The position numbers and the translations under genes are program-made. DNA of 64,000 nucleotides from Chrysopilus asiliformis. Lineage: Eukaryota > Arthropoda > Insecta > Diptera > Rhagionidae. Location: assembly GCA_964034945.1 (NCBI GenBank), contig OZ035961.1, positions 4,384,001 through 4,448,000 of the forward strand, in the 5' to 3' direction. Below are positions 25,214 to 45,799 of the stretch, piece after piece. Below the pieces are notes generated by a model, which was given only the letters and a program-made list of their open reading frames with translations, was not told the DNA's origin and did no database searches. Within the stretch, counting starts at the first letter, position 1. The number at the start of each line of letters is the position of its first letter.

Positions 25214-28200
25214 CGTTCCAATTTTTGTTTTTTGTTTGTGATTATATAAAAATTGTTGAGAGTGTTTCATGTTTTTAATCTATTGAAATGCGCCGCAGGA
25301 GCAACAACATCTGGGGGCGAAGATTTTTGAGTTTCAAGTTCAATTTTTTAGTGATTAAGAAATATTAACAGTGGAGTTTCGGAACAAACGTTTCATTTCC
25401 GGGACGCGTGAACAACATTCTTAGATCCGGTCAGGGACGTATGGTGCCTAACTAGAACTTACTACATACCAGATGCAAGCCAAAAACAAAGAGTGTGCTT
25501 CTGTTTTGATTTAATGGTGAATTGGATTTCTGATTGTTCGTTTTAGTTTTGGTTACAAAAATTTCAACATTTGATTCTAGTTTCTAAAATTTCAAAAACT
25601 TGGTTCTAGTTTTGATTCTCAAAATTTCAAAATTTGGTTCTGGTTTTTTGTTCTCTAAAATTCCAATGGTTCAGTGGTTTTTATTCAGTTCAAAAACGCG
25701 GTTTGCATCTCTGCTCCTAAGTAATAAAAAGTCTACTTAAAAGGAATATGTATATATTTTTAACTAAGTTTTCCATCATTTTAAATATTATTTTTTGTCC
25801 GGCAATTGGTCCCATAGATTAAAAATAGTCCATATTTACTATATATCAACTTTATTGATTATAAAAGACAATTTAGCGCAATGTATTTCATAGATATTCT
25901 GGAAAACCCATAAAAAACCCATTGAAAATTTGAATAAAACTACAATCATATTTGTGTAAATTGATTAAATTATTCACCATGCCATTAAAGTATCAAAACA
26001 CGTAAGATACTTTAATATCAAAAACAAATGATTCATCCAATTTGGTCAAAACCACACGCTGACAAATAGTAATCCGACTAAATGACATTTGCTGGCACAG
26101 AATCTGTTTGCAATTTTCAAATACCAATTTATCATAATCGTCCAGACCTCGAAAAACTAATTTACCATATCCATGGCTCGAATCGCCAAACATTGAATGA
26201 ATCTTGAATCGCATCCATTCCAATCGTTAGTAAAAGCACCTCCGCGCTACTGTTTATTTTCCATAAATTTTCCTATCAGCGAATGCAATATCCTTCTTTC
26301 TCCTCCTGCTCCTACTCTTGGGCAATTTTCCGCACCTCTTTTGCCGCATACCAATTCTACCGCAATTTTATGCCATTTAATACCAAAGGACTGAAGAGTG
26401 AATTTTGAATCTGTGGCCTATCGTGCGTAGACAGTGGCGTTACTAAAGACCATGAGCGACTACGAAATTAGGGTTTAACGTTATTAGTGGAGAGGTAAGT
26501 GATTCTCTCCGAAATTGCAGGTTTCTGAAAAAAAATCTATATTCAATGAATTTTTGTTCACAAATAAAAAGAATTTACGATCTTTGCAGAGACAGATTCA
26601 AAATTTGATGTTACGCCGCTGCATTCAGCCCAGTCACCATCAGGGCGGATGATATTAATGAGTTATTAGTTGTATCCTATCCCAATTTCTTGTCAAATTT
26701 ATCATGTCAGCGGTTATAGTCCAGTTCCAACTGAAACTAAAAGAAGTTGAAATTCTCCCAACTTTTTGCTCGTTCTCGGTTATTATTGTACAATTTCTAA
26801 AATGGGTCAAAAGGACACCAGAATATCCAAGCATTCTCATACTGGAATGGAGAAAAGGGAACATTGAATACAGGAGAGTTGCTTGTTTTGTAACATGGCA
26901 TTGCTTTTTTATACAGGAAGAACAAAAATTTCTCGGGTGTCGAGACATTGTACCGACCAACCGTGCTGCAATTTTCAATTTTCAGATATGTTTAACCGGG
27001 TGGAGCCTTAGACCATGTAACCCATTCATCTAGGTGAAGTTAATACAATACAAAAACATGTTCACCGAAACGGTAGCACACGGGTGGGATTCTAAAGACT
27101 AAATTTAATACTATGCAGCAAGTAGTGCAAATGTACACCGGTAAAACATACAATGGATATCCGAAGATACCTCATACCACTTTCGGGTGCCACTGAACTT
27201 ATTGTCAGGATCTTTAAGACATTCTTAAGATGTTCTTGCATCTTTAAAGTGCCCACCTTGATCGGAGAGACCATTTCATACAACTATTCCACTTCGCCTA
27301 CATTTTGCTTCCTGATGTGCTTTATGCGAATTTGAATAAATAATATATGCCATTGAAAGTTCAAGCCATTACCTTTTACCATTAATATAAATAATTCTAC
27401 GACCAGGAAAAATGTTCTTTGAGCAAAATTTCTTACATTTCCTAGGAAAATGGCGAACAAAATCGAGAAAAAATACGTTTTTAAATAAAACCTACATTCT
27501 ACTGTATCACGTTCCCCTTGTATTCCATCGAGATGCATTTTTAATACATATGGATCGTTTTTTTAGGGTTTTCCAGTGATCAAACATTAAAAGTTTCCTC
27601 TCTATTTTCGTACACATTGTTCGCAACTAGTGCCGGACTTGTTGATTAAATGTATAAATTATCATGAATTGTTATTCGAAGAAGGAAATTCGCCACTTTA
27701 ATAGAAATTCACACTGTTGACACGAAGTCATTAAATTAACATGATAATAACACTTAAACTCGACCCATTAATTATTACAGAAATGGTAGCTACGCTCTCT
27801 AATATAAATATTGAATTTCAGTTTGATTATGGTCTTCGATTTTCCATAGAATTGACAAAACTTGAGCACACAATCAGTCAAGACGCCTGAAATTATAATT
27901 GTTCCAAGGAAATTGGAGAAGTTAAGTACACCGAATGATTGACCTACAGGCAATTTTACTAAATGACATGCTGGCAAATGTATTTTCTCGATCTTCATCA
28001 ATTTCCGAAAATGACTATTTTAACAATGGCATAATTTAGGTGGAATTGCAGTAAAAAAAAATTGAATCAAAGTTAAAGATTAAAGTTAGGAAATGAATGG
28101 GAATATTCTGAAACCTTTCAAATTAATTTCCATGAAAAAAATTATATATTCTAAGAAAAATATCTTATGTAAACCGAACATGACTTTCTTTAAAAATCTA

Positions 28201-29128
28201 CGTTCCTGTAAATTTGATATTATATTATGACGAATAAAATATTAGTTAAAGACATAAAAAAATACCAAATCTCAAATATATTTTTTTTCTTCAGAAAATC
28301 GTTAGTCTGCTTCCTTCACAAAAATCTGGTTTTTCACATTTTATTGAAAAAATCTCGATAAAGGTGAAAGATAGCTGTTAAAGAAAAAATGATGGGTTTG
28401 CGTTTTCCTCAATTCAACTCGTTTTCGAGATACTTGTACCGATTTTTTTTTTTTTTTTGAAAACCGGTATATCTTGATAACGGCTTGAAATATCAAGTTC
28501 CAGTAAAAAAGTGTTGGAAATTTTATTGTGTTTAACTTTTTTCATACATAAGACTACTGAAAAACGCGTAGTTATGGACAAAAACGAAAGTCCAACCTTT
28601 AACAAGCCGCTATTTTGGTTACTTCCGGTTAACAGATTTCTACCAAAAGTTGATAGAATCGTCCCATTCCAGGATCAAACATTCATATTAGTTTTTGATA
28701 TATCTTATATACAGACTGATAGACGGAAAGATATTTTTGTAAAAATGCTCCAATCTGAATCTGAAATGAGAACCTGAAATGTCGCGGTTTGCACCTCAAA
28801 ATTCTTGCACATCTTGTAGAAACTATTTTACAGTTCAGGATTAAAATAAATAAAAAACTCTTGATACTTTTTATTAATTTTATTATTAAATTCATTTACA
28901 ATCGCTTCAACAATTGACTAAATGTATAAAAAAAAAACAAAAAATAAGTAATTTTTGCGAAAAAAACGTTTTTGTAAAATAAAAATAAGCTACTTATAAA
29001 TGGTAAAACTTATGAAAATGGTAAATGTATTTGTGATGTATTTAAGACTGAAACCCATAGAAAACTCATTTAATTGTATTTTTTTCTTCAATTATCTCGT
29101 ATAGTTAGTTATTCCAATAAGCGTGTAA
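25214..29128. other. Stretch without recognised gene
   Basis: Four degenerate tandem units of about 33 bp (GGTTCTAGTTTTGATTCTC-like) lie at about 25,540-25,670. From 26,000 to 28,030 the base composition is more balanced and open frames of 60-110 codons occur on both strands. None resembles a known family and no splice chain joins them, so I leave them uncalled. This is also the 3' flank of the NPEPL1-like gene. Confidence 0.4.
25540..25670. repeat. Short degenerate tandem repeat, ~33-bp unit
   Basis: About four units follow the pattern AAAATTTCAAAATTTGGTTC then TGGTTTT. They differ by small indels. Minor minisatellite-like tract. Confidence 0.5.
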
Positions 29129-31040
29129 TTAATCACGGCAAATTTTCTTCGTCGGTGGCTCAAATTCAGTTGGCGCGACCGATTGTAACATCGGACAAGT
29201 CATAAAGTTACCAAACAGCGACAAAAGCAGTGCCACTCCATAACCAGTTGCACGTTCACCCTGAAACAAAATCGAAACAACAACAAAAAAAAAGAAAATA
29301 AATAAATTTCATGTTAGATATAGTACACTTTTCAAGACTTTTGTTTCGTGCTAAGAAAATTGAGAACGAAATGAATTAGTAAAATATAAAAATGAAATAA
29401 AAGAACAAAACAGAAGAATGGATCCTTCTTATTCTTCTTCTTCTTCTATTTCACAAATCGACAATAAAATTTGGCATTAATCACGTACGCAATGGACCGG
29501 CGTCGCCATATCTACATGCATCCAGACACCCGGAAAATCGAAACCAATATGTGCCGCTATAAATAATCCAGCACAAGATGACTGAGCATTATTCCGATCC
29601 TAGAAAGAGTCGAAATAAATTCTGTGATAAATGGTTACATTTCACATCATACGCATAGCTATATGTACTCATTTTGTATATGAAAAGAAAAAAAAAACAT
29701 TGTTTAAAAAAAACTACAAATATAGAAACTAGTGCGACCAGAAAAAAAACTAAACAGGAACAATACACAAACACACACACGCACACCCATATAGTATAAC
29801 AGAAATAACCGCCCCCTTTTCATCTACCGTTCAATCATCATAGGAAATGAACCTATCCTCCCCCAACCCTAATAGAACCGTTTACGAAAAATTTCAAACA
29901 CTATTTATGAATATAAAATTGGTATTGTCTCTATATGTGGAAGCAGTCGATATTTGTATAAATTTCATTCAATATTGAATCGATTTTACATATATTGTAT
30001 GAAATTATATGGAAACTATAATATTTTTATTTTATGAGGGAGGTTTGAGAGGGAATATTCTATAAGTTGAATTGAAATGAACGATCGAGATTTGCAGGAA
30101 ATGGCAATTGGGAAGAGGATGGTTTGAATCGTTTCGAGAGTTGGAGGCGGCGATATTATATTCTATTCAATTCGTAGTATTTCATAGGATTTTGGCCATT
30201 TCCTATTTCATTTCAATATGCACATATAGATAGAAAGGAGTAAGTATAACGTAAGTCTAACGTAACGTAATATAATGTAATGTAGCGGACGGTCTAAAAC
30301 GAAATGAAAGGCGGTTCAATATAATTTCCCTATTTTGTTCATCTCTGTACATAACCAACGAAGGAACAATATATCTGCCTATCTAATCTATAAATATTAC
30401 TCGATATACAAATGGATATATGTATATAAATATCAATTATATATCGATATTACTCTCCGTAGTTTGAAAACAGAATGAGAAAACTAATTTATTGTGGTCT
30501 TAAATTGTAATCTGGACTTTAATAGCCTACTTATACTTATGGTAATATATTGGCTAAAGGCAAACGCAAAACTAGGGAGTTTCAGTTATCCCCCAAAAAG
30601 GTTAGTGTAATTGTGGCAAAAGTAGACAAAATAAATGGGACCTTTTGTAATTTTAATACGTTTTATCATTATTTTGGATTATTTTAGTTGACCAGACCAA
30701 ATTTTTCTTAACAAAAAAAATCGATAAATAATAAAAATCGATAAATAATAAAGATTCAATTTCAACAATCGATCATGCAAGGAAACTCTATACCTCAGAG
30801 ATTTTTTGAGAATGAAATACAAGAATGGAATTCATATATTTTTCCCCAACTTATACTTTCATTGTTTTTCTAAACCTCGAGTCGTTTTCAAAAAAATCAA
30901 ACAATGTAACATCAAATCGACCGATTGAATTGAAACTTTGCCTCATTTGTCTTGAAAAAACATAACAAAAATTACAATGGTCAAATACTCTCTATGTGAG
31001 GACAGGTAAACTTTTTATTAACCAAAACACATTTGTGTGG

Positions 31041-31137
<97 letters not shown>

Positions 31138-33489
31138 GTGGTCCCTTTGGATTTTCATTTATGGAATGGTTATGTAGAATGGAATGGTTATGTAGTCTTT
31201 ATTTATTTTCCGATACGATGCATAGTTTTCGAGAAAACAATAAAAAATATTCCATTCGAATGGAGGAGGGGAGAAAGAATGGCCCGATTTTTAAATTTCT
31301 TCGAAAGGTATGGTGTTCACGGACAGACCGACGAACACACGGACTGGCATGCAAAAATCAAAATCTTTTGTCATATGAAACACCTCATTTAATGTAAATG
31401 AATTTTACGTTTTTTACGACAACTTTTTACGCAAATTTTACGCCAACTAAATTTGACGACTACCTCCCACACCACTTTTTCTTAAATACAGTTTTTTTGA
31501 AAATTTCTCAAAAACTATGCGCATTTGGGAAAAAACACACTTTTAACAAACTTTTTAAAGCAAATGAAATTTCCTTGGTATCTATAACGGTTCTTGTGTA
31601 ATTTCGAAATATTCCAGAGCAAAGTTTTTTGGGAGACGTATGTAAGTCCTAATATGGTGACAAATTTGGCAACGCAACGACGGAGAGAGACTCAAAATGT
31701 GTCGAAAACCATTAACTTTCAAGGTATCACATTTTATGACACCAAGCAAAAAAAATCTATTTAAAAAAATATAGAATTTCGTCAAAAGTGGGTAATTCAC
31801 GAAATATTTTCCTTAAATTATTAAACTTAAAAGCTAATAGAATTAGATCAACAAAACTACTTACGGCAACAGAGTTCTTCATGTCGGCTATTGCTGATGC
31901 GAATTCAGCAAAATGCAATTCTGGGCAATAAATTATTGGTGCCAATAAATCGCCAGATTTTCGACCAGCCTCGAGTGCCTTCACTTCCCATTCCTCGGTA
32001 TTTGTTAGAATGGCTCCATGATATTTGCCTGTTGCTATCCCCTGTGGGTGTATACAAATAATTCGTAATAAATTTTCATTAATTTATCGCTCCATTAGGT
32101 GTTACACATTCCTTATTTGCTCAAGCTATTTTATCCAGATTGTCGCAAGGACAAAAAAAAATACAAATAAATTACTGAATAAAATCAGAGATGACCCAAA
32201 AAAAAGGCAGAAAAATAAAACTCACAAATTACAGAAATAAAATAAAAATACAGCAAATCGACAGAAAATATTATATAGAAGTGAGAGAACTCACTTGAGC
32301 ACCAGTCAACGTAGCCATATCCAAGATTATGTTAGCCTTAAGGTTTTTCTTAGCGTATGCGACACCATCGGCCAGGACAAGTCGTCCCTCAGCATCGGTA
32401 TTGTTAATTTCAACCGTTCGTCCCGAATACAAAGTGTGAACATCATCTGGACTGAAATGAATAAATCAATTAACCCAATTCGCATGGACATTCAATGGGT
32501 CATCGTTCAGTAAGTCCTTACCGTGTTGCATTGGGCCCAACGGAATTCTCAGCCAGACAGAAAACCGCATGCAAGTTCTCCTTGAATCCACTTTTCACAG
32601 CCGCATAGAATGCCCCCAAAACTGCTGCTGCACCACCGCAATCCCGCTTCATGCCTGGCATGGCAGTCTTTCCCTTTATGCTTAGCCCGCCAGTGTCATA
32701 AACGATGCCCTTGCCAACCCATGCGACCGTTTCGTTCGCCCCTTGGACTTCGTGTGAAAGCACAACCAGAGCTGGTGGCACTGTTGCTGCCTTCCCCACC
32801 CCGTAGATCCCTCCGAATCCCTGCTCGTTGAGCTCTTCACCTCTGATAATCAGCGGCTTTATGGAAAGCTTCTCGGCAATAATCTCAGCCTCAGCGATGA
32901 AATGTGAAACGTTCATCTCATTGCAAGGCATATCGACGATTTTCGCGGTCAACCGAACACCACGGGCAGCCTCTTCCAAACATGCGACATCCTCTTCCGA
33001 TAGACGTTCCGTGGATACCGTGCCACCGTTATCGATGGCAATGAACTCGATATTGACCAGCGGTGGACTCTCGTTCTGGCTACTCTTCCGCGAGTACAGT
33101 GGGAAGGCTCGGACCACAGCACACCCACTGGCAAAAATATCCTTGCGTTCGCACACTATGACAATTGATTCGTTTACGCTGAGGCTTCTGTTTTTCACCA
33201 GTCTTGTGATTGCATGCGACCTTGACGACGTATTGTGTCGGGAGCTCTTAAGTGGAAGCGCTGCGATTGTGGCGAGATCTAGATAAAGTGAGCACACATC
33301 AGTTGGCGAAGGATGCAGGCATGAGACGGCATTTTTGAATGTCTCCTCAGTGACACGGGGATCCAATTTGCATCGAATTTCGTTGAACTTCAACAAAGTC
33401 AAGTGGCGTAATTGACCGATTATCAAAACTGGCTCGTAATGTGGATCCGTTTGCGTTAGAGTCGCATTGAATTTTACGTTAGCACTCAT
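29129..33489 (-). CDS. Probable M17 leucyl-type aminopeptidase, NPEPL1-like
   Basis: Five coding exons: 33,489-32,522; 32,451-32,295; 32,041-31,865; 29,599-29,489; 29,260-29,129 (stop TAA). They give 514 residues, against about 523 in human NPEPL1, with phases matching at every junction. Family M17 enzymes are cytosolic di-metal aminopeptidases that remove N-terminal residues. The metal and catalytic landmarks are all present: [28 protein letters not shown] and NTDAEGRL, supplying the conserved Lys, Asp, Lys, Asp, Asp, Glu and Arg. The N-terminal half also follows NPEPL1 ([16 protein letters not shown]). The start chosen is MSANV at 33,489. The frame is open to 33,570, but a TTTCCAG acceptor directly precedes this ATG, implying a 5'-UTR intron. 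The third coding intron (29,600-31,864) is long and repeat-filled. Confidence 0.93.
31044..31131. repeat. (GA)n microsatellite, ~88 bp
   Basis: Uninterrupted AG dinucleotides, about 44 copies, inside the third coding intron of the NPEPL1-like gene. On the gene's sense strand the tract is (CT)n. The two 'RERERE' open frames over it are artefacts. Confidence 0.95.
31292..31385 (+). repeat. Dispersed repeat, copy 2 (GGTGTTCACGGACAGA family)
   Basis: It carries TCGAAAGGTATGGTGTTCAC then GGACAGACC, followed by AAAATCAAAATCTTTTGTCA. It matches the blocks at 165-275 and 51,285-51,425. Confidence 0.6.
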
Positions 33490-41100
<7,611 letters not shown>

Positions 41101-42009
41101 ATAATTTTATATCTAGAAATTATAATCAAAGTATATTGACAGTAATTATTATTAATTTAATAGCATAGTTGTAGTGAATAATAAATAAATCTAATGGTTA
41201 AATTACAATTTTCAACGCCACAGAATTGCTTAAATAATCGCGTTCACAAGTTTTTTTTTCTCTTGCATTTTTTTAGTATTCGCAATGAGTAGTATTTGGC
41301 TTAACAAATAGAATTAAAATACATTTTTAAAAGTTTATATGTAACATTTATACAATGCTTGAAATATATTTATTATTATCGAAGCTACTGGGATTTTTAA
41401 CTGCAAATCTAGGAGGATTTTTTTTTATTTTAGGTCTCGATTCGACATAAATTGCGATTTTTTTCATTACCCTTCATTTTTTTCAAGCACTTTTGTCCAA
41501 GATATCGAAACAATTCTGACAAATGCTGTTTCCGTGGGACATTTCAATGGTAGGTTACGAAAAAGATCGCAATTTAGATTTTAGGGAAAGCACAACTGGT
41601 CCTTTTCTAGTTGCTCTATCGTCTTCTCCGCTGCCGCACTTACAGTTTTACGTACCACGCTTATGACTTTCGACCCACGCTTATGATTAACACATTTGTA
41701 AAGTTTGTAACCCATCAACAGCAAACACAAGCTTTGATAGAGATATTAGAAAATTACCAACCAGTTTTTTTTTGGGTTTTTCGAACAAAAATTCATTGTT
41801 TTGCGGGCTATTTTTTTAATATTCATAAAGCTTTATTAGTGAAAACGATTACCCAATAAAAATATTGAACGGAAACAATTCTGCGAATCAAAATTTATCA
41901 GGAATCACTAAAAAAAATTAAAATTTATCAACAATGAGATTACAACATTTCTTTACAAACAAATACTATCACCTATCACGTAGCACAAAAATTCAACAAC
42001 AATTAATAC
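41101..42009. other. Convergent intergenic region
   Basis: It separates the 3' ends of Sra-1 (plus) and the filamin-like gene (minus). AATAAATAAAT near 41,180 may be the Sra-1 poly(A) signal. I see nothing else that I can support. Confidence 0.5.
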
Positions 42010-43931
42010 TTAATTAGCAATCAGTTTGAAAGGAGATCCTGGAATATGATCATCACCCCATTTAGCCGCAATTAAATAATTACCAACTTCGCGAACTTGA
42101 TAGCTAACACTGAAAATATTATTTCCCATATGTCTGATGGTCACGTGGTCGCATTGTCCATTGGGTCCGCAGATTCCTACCAAAAGGATATTCGTTCCAG
42201 CTTTTGATGCGTCCACAATAAATTCGTTGATTCGATTTCTTTCGATTGTTGTTAATCCGTGACCTTTGACTGTGACTTTTGTTGCATCGGATTGGAAGTT
42301 TGAAACTAAAAAAAATTATTAAAAACAATTAATTGGTTTTGATTTAAAAATGTGATATTTAAAAGAAATTTTGGCTTTTTAACTCAAAGATGCTCAGAAG
42401 TGACACACAGCTTCAAAAAGTTACCGTAACGTATTTTATGGATAGTCCCTAAACGAGCTAAACTTTAACCACAAGTGTCCATTTCTCGGACATTTCACTG
42501 TATTTCTTTCAAACATTTTTTTAAAAAATTCAATTTACTTTGTCTCTCGAGTCTTGATTGTGGAATATCCTCAACTGCCACAAAAAATGGCGATCCGGGC
42601 ACAGACACTCCATTCAGTTTCACTGTAAATTTGTGAAGACCCAATTGGTTTAACAGTGTTTTGACCCGCAATTGATTCAATTCAGAGTTCTCAACTGGTA
42701 TGGACTGATTTTGTCCATTCGGAGATTCAAGCTGCAAAGATTACAAAACAAAATTGGAAATTGAAAAAAAATCTACAAATCTACACAAAATTGAGTTACA
42801 TTGACTTCGAAATTTCCTCTGGCGCCATTATGTTTTATCACGAAATTAATGTACGAATTTTGCCGGACTGGTTCGATTGGAAATTGAAGAATTTGCACGT
42901 GGCTTATGTCCGTTAAATCTGGTGAAATAAAGATTTTTCTTCCATCGTTATTATTTCCTAAAATATAGAATCTTTTAATTTTTGAAAATATTTTTCGAAT
43001 CTTTACACCATAACGGTTTTTATGCTTTTATATTAGCTGTCCATAAGATACAATACGGTAATTTTTGATTTTTCAAATATTAGTTATTGGGTCTTAATCT
43101 TTTAATTATTTTGTTTTTCGGTAAAAAAAAACGATTTGATAATCATATTATCTTATGCTACCCAAAAAATAGTGACCAAATGAATAAATTTTCCTTCACA
43201 AGTAAAAACATTTCAAGTAAACGTTCCGAATTAATTAATTAACATTTCTTTTATAAAAGAAAGCGAACGAGATGTCTAAAATCACAATATTTTCTTTTAA
43301 ATTTTGTGCATGGGACAAGGTCATTTTACCATATGGCATGATTTATATGATTTTTATATTGTTTTGGACACGTTAGCTCATTTCCGATGTGGTTTATTAC
43401 TAAAAATAGAATTTTGATTCATTCAAAGCAGATGGTCCTTTTGGGCGGTAAAACTGCCAAATTATTCTATTTATAGAGTTCACTAATTATTGTTATTAAT
43501 ATTTTTTTTGTTTTACAGGGTTTGTTGGTGTCATTGTCGATTTATATATTCTAATTAATCCATTCAACGTAAAACATATGAAAATAAAAACAATACAAAG
43601 TCATTGACCTCCCACATTGTTTAATTCATATTCTTCGTCTTTGACAATGTGAATTATTGAAATTTAAAAATAGTGTGGACTAAATATATAACTACAAATA
43701 TCGTCACTTCTAAAATTGAAATATTATTATAAATCCTAAATTTATATCAACACAAATAAAAACTGATTCGTTGGTTTGAAATTAAATTTATATTTTAAAA
43801 AGCTCCTTATTCAAATTTTCAAACAAACCATTTTGAACTGCACTTTTGTACGTTCCGTAAACTCCAATATTGTTTTCATTTTGCGATTCACAGTTTGATG
43901 TTAAAGAAATTTCTTGAGATACTTTAAACAT
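42010..43931 (-). CDS. Short filamin-repeat protein (two repeats, filamin C-terminal type)
   Basis: Three exons are well supported: 42,957-42,800; 42,731-42,539; 42,305-42,010 (TAA). They encode two immunoglobulin-like filamin repeats. The first contains INFVIKHNGARGNF and ends VPGSPFFVAV. The second runs from KVTVKGHGL through DASKAGTNILLVG to KWGDDHIPGSPFKL and matches filamin's last, dimerising repeat. A candidate first exon, 43,931-43,829, starts MFKVSQEISL and ends in phase at a weak GTTTGT donor; with it the product is 249 residues (750 nt, in phase). No actin-binding CH domains and no further repeats lie before the Tube gene, so this is not the end of a full filamin here. Filamins cross-link actin and scaffold receptors; a tail-only protein could dimerise without binding actin. 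First exon confidence is low; the three repeat exons are secure. Confidence 0.8.
42390..42450. repeat. CATAAAATACGT-type repeat fragment in intron
   Basis: The fragment GTAACGTATTTTATGGATAG then TCCC lies in the last intron of the filamin-like gene. It is the right end of the family best seen at 8347-8476. Confidence 0.5.
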
Positions 43932-44027
43932 TTTTGTATTTTACCGGAAACCACGAAAAAATTGAAAAATTTCTTAGCAAAAATTAAAGTTTTCTCCAAG
44001 TGTTATAAAATCGATTAGCTAATCGTA

Positions 44028-44448
44028 GTGGTTCCTCCTGTAGCACGTTTTCCACTGAGAAATCTTAAACGGGAGCAAGTAGAAGAGTCAACGTATGCCA
44101 TCATAATAATATTAACAAAATATAAAATCAAAATAGAAAAGCTTCGATGGCGCGATGATGAGAATGATGATCTTAGAATGAGTCAGGAAAGTAAAACGTG
44201 CGTGGGGATTATTATTTACTATTCGGTATAATCGGTGCCAAAAATTAAAATCCAAAAATATTTTTTTAAACTGTAGGGAAAACATACTTGAAACGTTGAG
44301 AGGCTTTCAGTGCATAACGAAACCGTCTCAAAGATTTTATCGGGCGAAAGACCTTGCCCTTAACCCTTCGTTGAAACGTTGCACGCACAGTTTTTTCACA
44401 TCCTTCGTTAAAAAAATCTGTAATGCAATTTTAAATTTTTTTAAATGA
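44028..44448 (+). CDS. Candidate partial gene, two joined open frames, unrecognised
   Basis: The first open frame (from about 44,028, no ATG at its left edge) contains RFPLRNLKREQVEESTYA and a charged RWRDDENDD block, and reaches a GTAAAA donor at 44,191. A TTTTTTTAAACTGTAG acceptor ends at 44,276. The join is in phase (codon AGG) and leads into RENILETLRGFQC, YRAKDLALNPSLKRC and on to a stop at 44,446. The second frame by itself is 89 codons without a stop. I do not recognise the product. Upstream and downstream exons are not established, and a pseudogene or chance are possible. Confidence 0.28.
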
Positions 44449-45604
44449 TCATATTGCTTTAGATGAACAGTCAATGTAAAAAAATACTAATCTTTTGACT
44501 CGAATAATCTCTATTGCTTAGAGAATATCGTCGGAGTTCCAATATTCAAAAATGTTGGTTTCAAGAAAATCAAGTTTCGACATTTTAAGTTTGCTATAAG
44601 TGAATGTAATTTTGGACTTACAAGGAACATTCACGAAGTGGCCCACTAGAATTTTGATTCAACTTTTGTGAAAGAAGGTCAAAAAATAAGGGACATTTTT
44701 TATTCATTTTGACCTCCCAAATAGTATGCAATTTTTCGATTTTTGGGCTTTTTCGTTAAAAGGACTATCCGATTTCAATGAAATAAAAGTGAAACTTCTT
44801 CTCTCACCGAGGATAAAAAAAATTCGATAAAATAAATTGAAAAAAGTTCATACTGTAGTGTACTTAATTTTCGATCACTACTTTTTACGCCCAACTCAGC
44901 TCAGTTAAATATTCTTAGCGTTTGAGCGCCTTGATTAATAACAATATATTCTTCACTATTTTGTGCTTCGATGAAAAGTGGAAAATATTAAACCCAAAAG
45001 TAAAACAATATGCAATAATCCAAAAAGTGATTTTTTTTGGGATTCGCCATACCAGTATGAAACATAGAAACATACAAAACATGTGATTGTAAAATCAAAC
45101 ATATTGTAGTATCAGACTTGGCTACTTTCACTGCGCACAATGACGAAAAGCCGGGTTACCTGGATGTTACAATATCTGAAGCCTTCTGCAACCCAAAAAA
45201 TTGCGCAGCTTTTAAAACAGCTGCAGTATTTTTAAATACTGCGCAACCTAGAAAGCAGCTACTTGTGAACGCTAAAATTGAAAAGTAGCCTCATTCAGAA
45301 AAGTTTGATCTGGTTGAAACTTTTGCAGTGCTTCTCTGTTAGAACTAGAAGTACAAACAGAAATTGACACTTTGAACGGGATTTTTCACATTTCTAAATT
45401 TACTATATGCTAGTATAAGATTTAGCTACTTTTACTGCGCTGCTTTTGTAAAAACTAAGCTGCGATTGTCGACTCTGGTATAGAGGCTCTTTATTTAAGC
45501 GAATCTAGTGCCTGGTAACTCTGTGCGAATTTAATTTTCCTATAAACATTCGGAAATCTGCATTGATTTCTCCACATACGGTATAATTTGGCTTTAGCAA
45601 TCTA

Positions 45605-45799
45605 TTGGAATTCAACAGAAACGCGGAGGAAGAGGAGAAGCATGGGAGAAGCAACACAATATTGACAGCTTATTTTCCACGAAATTACTTTGATATAATA
45701 ACTGAATGTAATGTGAAAGAATTACGGGCGGCTGGCTATAAAAAATTTAATTTAAAACCGCTTAATAGTGCTTTACCAAACAAAGTTTATTATACCTAA
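45605..45799 (+). CDS. Possible terminal exon, unrecognised
   Basis: An open frame entered after TTCAACAG or GGCTTTAG acceptor-like sites encodes EEEEKHGRSNTILTAYF ... VKELRAAGYKKFNLKPL and ends at TAA. Its composition is protein-like for such AT-rich DNA. It may be the last exon of the candidate gene at 44,028, but I could not find an in-phase junction that uses this frame with confidence. No family recognised. Confidence 0.22.
   Translation: MEFNRNAEEEEKHGRSNTILTAYFPRNYFDIITECNVKELRAAGYKKFNLKPLNSALPNKVYYT

Noticed and set aside
26655..28001. Several 60-110 codon frames on both strands, considered as a decayed receptor or enzyme gene
   Set aside because: No recognisable motif, no consistent splice chain and both strands equally open.
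31033..31397. Two open frames of Arg-Glu repeats
   Set aside because: They are translations of the (GA)n microsatellite in an intron.
32610..33286. Long plus-strand frames opposite the aminopeptidase
   Set aside because: Shadows of the NPEPL1-like exon 1; no independent coding features.
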